Shown here piece by piece: positions 41,780 through 48,886 of a stretch of 64,000 nucleotides of DNA. Numbering within the stretch: the first letter of the stretch is position 1; each line of letters begins with the position of its first letter. Source of the stretch: JAJXWB01 sp046349215 (GTDB lineage Bacteria > Pseudomonadota > Alphaproteobacteria > Rhizobiales > Beijerinckiaceae); assembly GCA_046349215.1 (NCBI GenBank), contig JAXMCV010000003.1, forward strand, positions 124,001-188,000. Reading direction: 5' to 3'. Below the pieces are notes generated by a model that saw only the letters and a program-made list of their open reading frames with translations, ran no database searches and had not been told where the DNA came from. Position numbers and translations under genes: made by a program.

Positions 41780-41976
41780 TCGACGCGGTGGTGATGCGCT
41801 TTGCAGGACTTTTCATCCTTGCATCGCTGGCTCTGGCCCATTGGCATTCGCCGAACTGGCTGTGGTTCACGGCCTTCGTCGGCGCGAACCTGTTCCAGGC
41901 GTCGTTCACGGGCTTCTGCCCGCTGGCGATCATCCTGAAACGGTTCGGCCTGAAGCCGGGCTGCGCATTCAACTGA
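41776..41976 (+). CDS. DUF2892 (YgaP-type) small membrane protein
   Basis: A 66-residue inner-membrane protein with two helices (about 9-22 and 27-41) followed by GFCPLAIILKRFGLKPGCAF. The cysteine in GFCP and a second near the C-terminus are typical of this family, which is often fused to or next to rhodanese or sulfide-oxidising enzymes and regulated by BigR/YgaV. AGGAG precedes the ATG, and it overlaps the regulator's stop (ATGA). No rhodanese or persulfide dioxygenase gene is present here. Confidence 0.82.
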   Translation: MIDAVVMRFAGLFILASLALAHWHSPNWLWFTAFVGANLFQASFTGFCPLAIILKRFGLKPGCAFN

Positions 41977-42043
41977 GTTTGCGCGGCGCGTCTGCGAAGC
42001 TGGCCGGCCTGAGGCCGGCCTCGAGCGCGATCGGGAAGACCGC

Positions 42044-43294
42044 CTACTTCGCGATCTTGACCATCATCTCCGAATAGCCGTGCACGAAGGACGAATAGAC
42101 GCGCTTGGGCGGCGACAGCACTTCGATCTTCATGTCGCGCTTCAGGATCTCTTCCCAGAGAATCTTGAGCTGCAGTTCGCCGAGACGGTTGCCGACGCAG
42201 CGGTGGATGCCGAAGCCGAAGGACAGGTGCTGGCGCGGACGGGCGCGGTCGATGATGAACTGGTCGGGGTTCTCGATCGATTCCTCGTCGCGGTTGCCCG
42301 AGATGTACCACATGGCGACCTTGTCGCCCTTCCTGATCGTCTTGCCGCCGACTTCGCAATCCTCCAGCGCGGTACGGCGCATGTAGGCGAGCGGCGTCTG
42401 GTAGCGGATGATCTCCGGCACGGCGGATTCGATCAGGCCGGGATTGGCGCGCAGCTTCGCGAACTCGGCAGGGTTCTGGTTGAAGAACCAGACGCTGCCG
42501 GTCATCGAATTGCGCGTCGTGTCGTTGCCGCCGACGATCAGCAGCACGACATTGCCGAGATATTCGCGCGGATTCATGTTCCGCGTCGCCGCGCCATGCG
42601 CCAGCATGGAGATCAGGTCGCCGCCCGGCTCCTTGGCGTTCACGCGCTCGTTCCAGAGCTTCATGAAATAGCCGAGGCATTCGCCGAACACAGCCTCGCG
42701 CTCCTCCTCGGAATTGATGAGGCGCTCGGGATTGTTGAGATCGGTCGTGGCGACGTCCGACCAGTAGGTGAGCTTGCGACGATCCTCGAAGGGGAAGTCG
42801 AACAGCGTCGCCAGCATCTGGCCGGTCAGTTCGATCGACACGCGATCGACCCAGTCGAAGGCTTCGCCGCGCGGCAGGCTGTCGAGCGTCTTGCCGATGC
42901 GGCTGCGGATCAGTCCCTCGAAGCTCTCGAGATTGGCGGGCGAGACGATCGGCTGCACGATCTTGCGCTGCTCGTCGTGCTTGGGCTGGTCCATCGCGAT
43001 GAACATCGGCAGTTCGAGATCGCCGGTGCGGTCGCGCAGCGTGATGCCGCCGAAGGACGACGACGAGGAGAAGACCTTGTGGTTCACCTCGATCGAGATG
43101 ATGTCCTTGTACTTCGTGACCGACCAGAACGGGCCGATCGGGCTGTCCTTGCAGAAATGGACAGGATCCTCGCGACGCAGGCGGCGGAAATAGTGCATCC
43201 ACACGTCCTGCTGGTAGATCTTCGGGTCGCTGACGTTGATGTCCTCGAGACGAATGGTTTCGGCGAGCGCGGCGTGGTCGATCGGGGCGTTCAT
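42044..43294 (-). CDS. Cytochrome P450, CYP153-like alkane/fatty-acid terminal hydroxylase
   Basis: A 416-residue soluble P450. The haem-thiolate motif is FGFGIHRCVGNRLGEL (Cys366), the I-helix oxygen-binding motif is IVGGNDTTRNSM, and the ExxR motif lies in VPEIIRYQTPLAYMRR. The GGNDTTRNS and FGFGIHRCVGNRL blocks are those of CYP153, which hydroxylates the terminal carbon of alkanes and related compounds. The ATG (MNAPIDHAAL) is preceded by GGGAGG-type purines. The ferredoxin gene lies 112 bases upstream on the same strand. A ferredoxin reductase gene is not next to it. Confidence 0.93.
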   Translation of the reverse strand: MNAPIDHAALAETIRLEDINVSDPKIYQQDVWMHYFRRLRREDPVHFCKDSPIGPFWSVTKYKDIISIEVNHKVFSSSSSFGGITLRDRTGDLELPMFIAMDQPKHDEQRKIVQPIVSPANLESFEGLIRSRIGKTLDSLPRGEAFDWVDRVSIELTGQMLATLFDFPFEDRRKLTYWSDVATTDLNNPERLINSEEEREAVFGECLGYFMKLWNERVNAKEPGGDLISMLAHGAATRNMNPREYLGNVVLLIVGGNDTTRNSMTGSVWFFNQNPAEFAKLRANPGLIESAVPEIIRYQTPLAYMRRTALEDCEVGGKTIRKGDKVAMWYISGNRDEESIENPDQFIIDRARPRQHLSFGFGIHRCVGNRLGELQLKILWEEILKRDMKIEVLSPPKRVYSSFVHGYSEMMVKIAK

Positions 43295-43406
43295 CGGCTT
43301 CCTCCCAGAAATCCGGCGATAGCGTGTTGCGAGATTGCGTTTGTCGGCGCCGCAGGCGGCGTCAGGCTGCGGCTGTCACGCCGGCGCATCTCGCGCCGGA
43401 CGGCAT

Positions 43407-43727
43407 TCAGTGCTGCGATTTCGGCAGTTTGACGACCAGGCCGTCGAGCGCCGCCGTCACCTCGATCTGGCACGACAGGCGCGAATTGTCTTCGACGCCG
43501 TCGACGAAGCCGAGCATGCTCGCTTCCATTTCGGACGCCGGTTCGACCTTTCCGACCCAGGCGGGATCGACATAGACGTGGCAGGTGGCGCAGGCGCACT
43601 GGCCGCCGCAATCGGCGTCGATGCCGGGAATGGAATTGGCGACAGCGCCACGCATCACGGATTCTCCGACGGGCACGTCGACGACGCGCTCCGTTCCGTC
43701 GTGCGCGACGTAACGTACCTTGGGCAT
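43407..43727 (-). CDS. 2Fe-2S ferredoxin (P450 redox partner)
   Basis: A 106-residue adrenodoxin/putidaredoxin-type ferredoxin. Cluster ligands are Cys40, Cys46, Cys49 and Cys86 (CGGQCACATC, then LSCQI), in CX5CX2C-X36-C spacing. The sequence VRYVAHDGTERVVDVPVGES is the typical N-terminal beta region. Position directly upstream of the CYP153-like gene makes it the likely electron donor to that P450. The ATG is preceded by GGGAAGAC. The extra cysteine (Cys44) is usual in this group. Confidence 0.94.
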   Translation of the reverse strand: MPKVRYVAHDGTERVVDVPVGESVMRGAVANSIPGIDADCGGQCACATCHVYVDPAWVGKVEPASEMEASMLGFVDGVEDNSRLSCQIEVTAALDGLVVKLPKSQH

Positions 43728-43773
43728 TCTGTTGTCTTCCCTGTGAACTTCTTGTTCTTGGCAGCAAAATAGT

Positions 43774-43810
43774 ACAGGGGCGAACGGTTTTTGCAACCGT
43801 TCGCCCCTGT
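43774..43810 (-). terminator. Rho-independent terminator after ahcY
   Basis: ACAGGGGCGAACGGTT and AACCGTTCGCCCCTGT form a perfect 16-bp stem around a 5-base loop, 29 bases after the ahcY stop codon on the minus strand. A short T-rich run (ACTATTTTGC) follows. It also insulates the ferredoxin/P450 pair from ahcY read-through. Confidence 0.8.
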
Positions 43811-43838
43811 TGATCTGGTCTGGCCCGCGACCGCCGGG

Positions 43839-45245
43839 TCAGTAACGATAGTGATCCGGCTTGTAGGGACCCTGGGCCGGCAGGCCGAGATAGTTCGCCT
43901 GGGCCTCGGTCAGCTTGGTCAGCTTCACGCCGATCTTGCCGAGGTGGAGCGAGGCGACCTTCTCGTCGAGGTGCTTGGGCAGGGTGTAGACGCCGACCGG
44001 ATACTGGCCCTGCTTCGTCCAGAGTTCGATCTGGGCGAGCGTCTGGTTGGTGAAGGAGGCCGACATCACGAAGGACGGATGGCCCGTCGCGTTGCCGAGG
44101 TTCACAAGACGGCCTTCCGACAGGAGGATGATGCGCTTGCCGTCGGCGAACTCGATCTCGTCGACCTGCGGCTTCACGTTGTGCCACTTCAGGTTCTTCA
44201 GGCCCGCGACCTGGATCTCGGAATCGAAGTGCCCGATGTTGCAGACGATCGCGCGGTCCTTCATGGCGCGCATATGGTCGACGGTGATGACGTCGACATT
44301 GCCGGTCGCGGTGCAGAAGATGTCGGCGCGGGGCGCGGCGTCTTCCATTGTGGTGACCTCGTAGCCTTCCATCGCGGCCTGGAGGGCGCAGATCGGATCG
44401 ATCTCGGTGACGATCACACGGCAGCCGGCGTTGCGCAGCGAAGCGGCCGAACCCTTGCCGACATCGCCGTAGCCGGCGATGCAGGCGACCTTGCCAGCCA
44501 TCATCACGTCGGTGCCGCGGCGGATGCCGTCGACCAGCGATTCACGGCAGCCGTAGAGGTTGTCGAACTTCGACTTGGTGACCGAATCGTTGACGTTGAT
44601 GGCCGGCCACAGGAGCTTGCCTTCCTTGTGCATGACGTAGAGACGATGCACGCCCGTGGTGGTCTCTTCCGTCACGCCCTTGATGCTCTCGGCGTTGCGC
44701 TTGTACCAGCCGGGATTGGACTTGAGGCGCTTCTTGATCGAGGCGAAGAGCACTTCCTCTTCCTCGTTGGTGGCCTTGTCGAGGAAGGCGACATCCCCGC
44801 CCTCGGCGCGCAGGCCGAGATGGATCAGCAGCGTCGCGTCGCCGCCGTCGTCGAGGATCATGTTCGGGCAGCCGCCGTCGCCCCATTCGAAGATCTTGTG
44901 GGTGTAGTCCCAGTAATCCTCGAGGCTCTCGCCCTTGATCGCGAAGACCGGCGTGCCGGCGGCGGCGATGGCGGCCGCGGCATGGTCCTGCGTCGAATAG
45001 ATGTTGCACGATGCCCAGCGCACGTCGGCGCCGAGCGCCTTCAGCGTCTCGATGAGAACGCCGGTCTGGATGGTCATGTGAAGGGAGCCGGCGATGCGGG
45101 CGCCCTTCAGCGGCTGCGACGGGCCGAATTCGGCGCGGGTCGACATCAGGCCGGGCATTTCCGTCTCGGCGATCGTCAGTTCCTTGCGGCCCCAATCGGC
45201 GAGGCCGATGTCGGCTACGGCGTAGTCGTTGAAATGCTTGGTCAT
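43839..45245 (-). CDS. ahcY: Adenosylhomocysteinase
   Basis: A 468-residue NAD-dependent enzyme that hydrolyses S-adenosylhomocysteine to adenosine and homocysteine, removing the inhibitor left by methyltransferases. Visible motifs are NIYSTQDHAAAAIAAAGTPV near residue 80, GKVACIAGYGDVGKGSAASL (NAD binding), SLVDGIRRGTDVMMAGK, and the C-terminal PDHYRY tail. The insertion around residue 150 (residues KIFEWGDGGCPNMILDDGGD) is found in bacterial enzymes. It is probably repressed through the SahR-like operator upstream. The ATG follows no strong ribosome site. Confidence 0.97.
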   Translation of the reverse strand: MTKHFNDYAVADIGLADWGRKELTIAETEMPGLMSTRAEFGPSQPLKGARIAGSLHMTIQTGVLIETLKALGADVRWASCNIYSTQDHAAAAIAAAGTPVFAIKGESLEDYWDYTHKIFEWGDGGCPNMILDDGGDATLLIHLGLRAEGGDVAFLDKATNEEEEVLFASIKKRLKSNPGWYKRNAESIKGVTEETTTGVHRLYVMHKEGKLLWPAINVNDSVTKSKFDNLYGCRESLVDGIRRGTDVMMAGKVACIAGYGDVGKGSAASLRNAGCRVIVTEIDPICALQAAMEGYEVTTMEDAAPRADIFCTATGNVDVITVDHMRAMKDRAIVCNIGHFDSEIQVAGLKNLKWHNVKPQVDEIEFADGKRIILLSEGRLVNLGNATGHPSFVMSASFTNQTLAQIELWTKQGQYPVGVYTLPKHLDEKVASLHLGKIGVKLTKLTEAQANYLGLPAQGPYKPDHYRY

Positions 45246-45295
45246 CGGTCGATCCCTGATCTTGCGGATTGCTGCTGGTGTTCGGCTTGGGCGGT

Positions 45296-45324
45296 CCTAT
45301 AGCAGCGGGAACGAGATAGCGCAA
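45296..45324 (-). promoter_or_regulatory. Candidate ahcY promoter
   Basis: On the minus strand TTGCGC is followed after 17 bases by TATAGG, a sigma-70-like pair. Transcription would start about 40-45 bases before the ahcY ATG. The SahR-like dyad begins four bases upstream of the -35 box. Confidence 0.55.
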
Positions 45325-45328
45325 TAAA

Positions 45329-45350
45329 CATATAAAGATTTCTTTATGTG
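45329..45350. promoter_or_regulatory. SahR-like operator upstream of ahcY
   Basis: CATATAAAGA, two bases, TCTTTATGTG: a 22-bp dyad with one mismatched pair. It matches, from memory, the ATAAAGA...TCTTTAT motif assigned to SahR, an ArsR-family repressor that responds to S-adenosylhomocysteine and controls methionine-cycle genes in alphaproteobacteria. It is the only AT-rich site in the ahcY upstream region. No sahR gene is in the window. Confidence 0.65.
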
Positions 45351-45419
45351 TAATTGGCGAGCAGACGCGCTTCATCGCCCGCCTGGCGGCAAAACCCGAG
45401 CAAGATCAGAAAGGAAGAC

Positions 45420-45878
45420 TTATTCCGCGGCCTGCGCGAAGGGAACGGCCGTCTCGATCTCCGCAGGCGCGGCGATCGGCTCGAGCCGGATCACGACGTC
45501 GACGCCGGCGATCCGCATGCCGGGCGGGGCCGGCACGTTGAGGTTCGGCACGTGCTCCTCGGGGATGTCGAACAACTCGTTCCGCTCCTCGAGGAAATAG
45601 TGGAAGTGGGGGCCCGATTTGGTGTCGTACCAGGTGCGCGAACCGTAGAGGGCGATTTCCCGAACGAGCCCGCAGGCCGCGAAATCGCGCAGCGCATTGT
45701 AGATGGTGGCCAGAGACGGCGGGTAACGCGTGTTCTTCGCCTCGGCGTAGAGCATTTCGGCGGTCAGGTGACGGTCGCCCTTGGCGAAAAGCAGGTTGGC
45801 GATATGCAGGCGCTGACGCGTCGGCCGCAGGCCAACGGCCTTCAGTCTGTGCTTCAGTTCGAACCCGTTGACGTCCAT
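45420..45878 (-). CDS. Fur-family regulator, Irr-like
   Basis: A 152-residue winged-helix metal or haem-responsive regulator. The helix-turn-helix is within LRPTRQRLHIANLLFAKGDR and PPSLATIYNALRDFAACGLV, and the C-terminal domain has GPHFHYFLEERNELFDIP. The PTRQR, GDRHLTAEMLY and DVVIRLEP blocks are those of rhizobial Irr. However, the haem-binding HHH stretch of Irr is reduced to HFH, so the ligand may differ. Irr controls iron and haem homeostasis in alphaproteobacteria. It stands alone between the ahcY promoter and an ABC exporter; no adjacent target gene is evident. Confidence 0.88.
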   Translation of the reverse strand: MDVNGFELKHRLKAVGLRPTRQRLHIANLLFAKGDRHLTAEMLYAEAKNTRYPPSLATIYNALRDFAACGLVREIALYGSRTWYDTKSGPHFHYFLEERNELFDIPEEHVPNLNVPAPPGMRIAGVDVVIRLEPIAAPAEIETAVPFAQAAE

Positions 45879-46098
45879 CGCCCTTCAGCCTGTGCTCGGC
45901 AATCGGGCGTCCGCCCTGCCGTCGTCGCCCGCCTCCGCAGGAAAACCCACCCAGCTAAACCAAGCCGCGACGGGCATTTCAAGCGAAAACGCCTTCGCCA
46001 AAATAGTCGCGATCCTCCGCAATCGCAAGGAAGCCCGGCATTTGCGGCGATTCCGGCCGTTCTTCGACCGGCTCTAATCTGCGCTTCGCCCCGCAAAT

Positions 46099-46875
46099 TC
46101 AGGGTTTCAGACGGTAACCCGTGCGGAAGATCCACCAGAGGGCGCAAAGGCACAGCAGGATGAACAGGCAGGTGAAGCCGAGCGAGGCTTCCACGCTGAC
46201 GTCGCCCTGGCCGTAGAAGCTCCAGCGGAAGCCGCTGATCAGATAGACGACCGGATTGAACAGGCTGACCGCCCGCCAGAACGGCGGCAGCATGTCGATG
46301 GAATAGAAGGCGCCGCCGAGAAAGGTCAGAGGGGTGACGACGAGCGAGGGGATGAGCGCGAGCTGTTCGAAATTTTTCGCCCAGATGCCGATGATGAATC
46401 CGAACAGGCTGAAGGCGACCGACGTCAGGACCAGGAAGGCCGCCATCCAGAAGGGATGGAGAATGTGGACCGGCGTGAAGACCGCCGCCGTGGCGAGAAT
46501 GATGAGGCCGATGACGACCGACTTCGTCGTGGCGGCGCCGACATAGCCGATCACGACTTCCACGTAAGAGAGCGGCGCGGACAGGATCTCGTAGACCGTG
46601 CCGGTGAATTTCGGAAAATAGATCGCGATCGAGGCGTTGGAGATGCTCTGCGTCAGCAGCGACAGCATCATCAGGCCGGGCACGATGAAGGCGCCGTAGT
46701 CGACGCCGCCTACCTGCTGGATGCGCGAGCCGATGGCGCTGCCGAACACGACGAAATAAAGCGCGGTCGTGATGACCGGCGTCGCCACGCTCTGCAGGAT
46801 GGTGCGGCGCGTGCGCGCCATCTCCGCGGTGAAGATCGCCCAGATTCCACGCGGGTTGAGAGCCGGCGCGCTCAT
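46099..46875 (-). CDS. ABC-2 type transporter permease
   Basis: A 258-residue inner-membrane permease with six predicted helices and no other domain, of the DrrB/NodJ type. It starts GIWAIFTAEMARTRRTILQS and includes FGSAIGSRIQQVGGVDYGAF in the first loop, helix-rich segments about 60-220, and the tail ALWWIFRTGYRLKP. The ATPase gene is directly upstream on the strand (ATGA overlap), so the two form an exporter. Substrate is unknown; drugs, polysaccharides and lipid-linked glycans are all handled by this class. Confidence 0.9.
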   Translation of the reverse strand: MSAPALNPRGIWAIFTAEMARTRRTILQSVATPVITTALYFVVFGSAIGSRIQQVGGVDYGAFIVPGLMMLSLLTQSISNASIAIYFPKFTGTVYEILSAPLSYVEVVIGYVGAATTKSVVIGLIILATAAVFTPVHILHPFWMAAFLVLTSVAFSLFGFIIGIWAKNFEQLALIPSLVVTPLTFLGGAFYSIDMLPPFWRAVSLFNPVVYLISGFRWSFYGQGDVSVEASLGFTCLFILLCLCALWWIFRTGYRLKP

Positions 46876-47792
46876 GCGCGTTCTCCCACCAGATCGACGA
46901 AAATTTCCTCGAGCGACGAGCGATGCATGTCGAGGTCGGAATAGGCGATGCCGAGGTCGGACAGGCGGCGCAGGAAGGCGGGCGCCGCGCCTTTCTCGTC
47001 GCCGGCGAAGGAATAGACGAGGCGACGCCCGCCCTCCTCGACGGAAATCGGCAGGTCCGCGAATTCGGCCGGCGCGCCGACGATCGGCCTGTCGAGCGTC
47101 ACGGCGAGACGTCGTTTGCCGAGCTTGCGCATCAGCGCCGACTTCTCCTCGACGAGCAGGATACGGCCGCCCTTCATCACGCCCACGCGGTCGGCCATTT
47201 CTTCCGCTTCCTCGATGTAATGCGTGGTGAGCACGATGGTGACGCCTTCGGCGCGCAGGCGGCGCACGAGCGCCCACATGTCGCGGCGCAATTCGACGTC
47301 GACGCCGGCGGTGGGTTCGTCGAGAAAGAGAATGTCGGGCCTGTGGCTCAGCGCCTTGGCGATCATCACGCGACGCTTCATGCCGCCCGACAATTCAATG
47401 ATGCGGGAGTCGCGTTTTTCCCAGAGAGCCAGATCGCGAAGCAGCTGTTCGACATAGTCCGGATCGGCCGGCCTGCCGAACAGCGCACGGCTGAACGTCA
47501 CCGTGTTGCGGACGGTGGCGAAAATGTCGAGCGCGATTTCCTGCGGCACGAGACCGATACGTCGTCGCGTCTCGCGAAAATCGTCGCGCACGTCGCGCCC
47601 CTCGACCAGAACGCGGCCGGAGGCGAGGGAGACGGTCCCGCAGATGATGCTGATGAGCGTCGTCTTGCCGGCGCCGTTGGGCCCGAGCAGCGCGAATATC
47701 TCGCCCCTGCCGATCTGCAGGTCGACGGCATCGAGCGCCTTGAACCCGTCGTAGATCTTGCTGACGGCCTCGACGGAAATAACGGGTTTCAA
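46872..47792 (-). CDS. ABC-2 type transporter ATP-binding protein
   Basis: A 306-residue ATPase of the DrrA/CcmA type. Walker A is LLGPNGAGKTTLISII, the signature is IELSGGMKRRVMIAKAL, and Walker B is ILFLDEPTAGVD. The C-terminal extension (about 220-306) is found in DrrA-like proteins. I chose a TTG start (MKPVISVEAVSKIYDG) because GAGAAGGA lies five bases upstream; a second TTG 20 codons earlier has no such site and would add a poorly conserved tail. It pairs with the ABC-2 permease by ATGA overlap. Confidence 0.9.
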   Translation of the reverse strand: MKPVISVEAVSKIYDGFKALDAVDLQIGRGEIFALLGPNGAGKTTLISIICGTVSLASGRVLVEGRDVRDDFRETRRRIGLVPQEIALDIFATVRNTVTFSRALFGRPADPDYVEQLLRDLALWEKRDSRIIELSGGMKRRVMIAKALSHRPDILFLDEPTAGVDVELRRDMWALVRRLRAEGVTIVLTTHYIEEAEEMADRVGVMKGGRILLVEEKSALMRKLGKRRLAVTLDRPIVGAPAEFADLPISVEEGGRRLVYSFAGDEKGAAPAFLRRLSDLGIAYSDLDMHRSSLEEIFVDLVGERA

Positions 47793-47906
47793 TTCATCCT
47801 TCTCCGCGACGCTCCGACCGCTCCTGATATGGGGCCGCGATCGCGCGGGCAAACCGGCCGGCGACGGAAATAGGATCCCGGATCAGGCGCGGCGAAGACA
47901 AAAGGA

Positions 47907-47933
47907 AAGGGCGGGGCTTTCGGCCCCGCCCTT
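47907..47933 (-). terminator. Rho-independent terminator of the exported repeat protein gene
   Basis: AAGGGCGGGGC and GCCCCGCCCTT form a perfect 11-bp stem with a 5-base loop, 23 bases after the stop codon on the minus strand, followed by TTTCCTTTTGTCTT. It ends the transcript before the ABC-2 exporter genes. Confidence 0.85.
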
Positions 47934-47956
47934 CCAAGACCCGAAGGTCGATGTGA

Positions 47957-48670
47957 TTACTTGCAGTCCGACGAGGCGGAAGCGGTCGTCACGTTGCCGT
48001 TGCCCTGGGGCGCAGCAGCCGAAGCCGTCGCAACCGAGCCGTTGCCCTGCGGAGCAGCCGCCGAAGCGGTCGTCACGTTGCCGTTGCCCTGAGGAGCGGC
48101 GGCCGAGGCGGTCGTCACGTTGCCATTGCCCTGCGGCGCAGCAGCCGAAGCCGTCGCAACCGAGCCGTTGCCCTGCGGAGCGGCCGCCGAGGCGGTCGTC
48201 ACGTTGCCGTTGCCCTGGGGCGCAGCGGCCGAAGCCGTCGCAACCGAGCCGTTGCCCTGCGGAGCGGCCGCCGAGGCGGTCGTCACGTTGCCATTGCCCT
48301 GCGGCGCAGCAGCCGAAGCCGTCGCAACCGAGCCGTTGCCCTGCGGAGCAGCCGCCGAGGCGGTCGTCACGTTGCCGTTGCCCTGCGGCGCAGCAGCCGA
48401 AGCGGTCGCAACCGAGCCGTTGCCCTGCGGAGCAGCCGCAGAAGCGGTCGTCACGTTGCCATTGCCCTGGGGCGCAGCGGCCGAAGCCGTGGCAACCGAG
48501 CCATTGCCCTGCGGAGCGGCCGCAGAAGCGGTCGTGACATTGCCGTTGCCCTGCGGGGCGGCGGCGGAAGCGGTGGTGACGCTCTGACCGGTCGGGCAGG
48601 GGCCGGCGGCGAACGCGGGAGCGGAGATAGCGAGGGCCCCGCACAACAGAGCAAGCTTCAGCGATTTCAT
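47957..48670 (-). CDS. Exported alanine-rich tandem-repeat protein
   Basis: A 237-residue protein with a Sec signal peptide (MKSLKLALLCGALAISAPAF, cleavage near residue 21), a short mature stretch AGPCPTGQS, about 14 tandem copies of a 14-residue unit (residues 31-226), and the tail VTTASASSDCK. The unit has the core ASAAAPQGNG and alternates between endings N-VTT and S-VAT, making a 28-residue super-unit; one place has two N-type copies in a row. Only two cysteines occur, one before and one after the array, which could form a disulfide. I know no family. GGAGAG precedes the ATG. Directly downstream of the anti-sigma and sigma genes, on the same strand but with its own promoter. Confidence 0.9.
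   Translation of the reverse strand: MKSLKLALLCGALAISAPAFAAGPCPTGQSVTTASAAAPQGNGNVTTASAAAPQGNGSVATASAAAPQGNGNVTTASAAAPQGNGSVATASAAAPQGNGNVTTASAAAPQGNGSVATASAAAPQGNGNVTTASAAAPQGNGSVATASAAAPQGNGNVTTASAAAPQGNGSVATASAAAPQGNGNVTTASAAAPQGNGNVTTASAAAPQGNGSVATASAAAPQGNGNVTTASASSDCK
47993..48580 (-). repeat. Tandem 42-bp repeat array, about 14 copies, in-frame
   Basis: Each 42-bp unit encodes one 14-residue copy (ASAAAPQGNG core). Copies are nearly identical in DNA as well as in protein, with two alternating variants. No spacers occur, so it is not a CRISPR array. The same unit occurs in the anti-sigma gene at 49289-49534, in the same orientation. Confidence 0.92.
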
Positions 48671-48735
48671 AGAACTCTCCATCGTGAACCGGCTCCGGGA
48701 GAACCGGGATGCGCTTTCGTGGGCGCTCATATGTC

Positions 48736-48763
48736 CTTACGGGGGGGGACACTAAAAGGTTTC
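48736..48763 (-). promoter_or_regulatory. Candidate ECF sigma promoter with an eight-G spacer run
   Basis: On the minus strand GAAACC (48758-48763) is followed after 16 bases by CGTAAG (48736-48741), a spacing and shape usual for ECF sigma promoters. The spacer contains a run of eight C on that strand (G on the plus strand, 48741-48748), so slippage could change the spacing. It lies about 65 bases before the ATG of the repeat protein. The local SigK-like factor or EcfG may use it. Confidence 0.5.
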
Positions 48764-48858
48764 GACGCCGAAAAAAAGTTTTTAAGCGGCTTGGGAAGAA
48801 GAATCGCCGCCTGATCGTAAAGGAAAGATCGCTGCATTCCCCCTAGTGCGATGCAAAA

Positions 48859-48880
48859 GCCGCCGTTTTTCAACGGCGGC
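48859..48880 (-). terminator. Rho-independent terminator after the anti-sigma gene
   Basis: GCCGCCGTT and AACGGCGGC form a perfect 9-bp stem with a 4-base GAAA loop on the minus strand, followed by TTTTGC. It starts 7 bases after the anti-sigma stop codon, so the repeat protein is transcribed mainly from its own promoter. Confidence 0.8.
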
Positions 48881-48886
48881 CCTGTT

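Noticed and set aside
42002..42020. GGCCGGCCT/AGGCCGGCC hairpin as a terminator between the DUF2892 and P450 genes
   Set aside because: The stems almost touch and there is no T-run on either strand; left unannotated.
43407..45245. ahcY, ferredoxin and P450 as one operon
   Set aside because: A strong terminator stands between ahcY and the ferredoxin gene.
45246..45419. SAH or SAM riboswitch before ahcY
   Set aside because: I could not find the conserved cores; the AT-rich dyad and promoter explain regulation better.
47993..48580. CRISPR-like periodic repeat
   Set aside because: Direct 42-bp repeats without unique spacers, in frame with a signal peptide.
48120..48587. Plus-strand repeat frame (LPCGAAAEAVAT) across the repeat array
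   Set aside because: The 42-bp repeats are open in several frames. The minus-strand frame has a signal peptide, ribosome site and terminator; this one has none.
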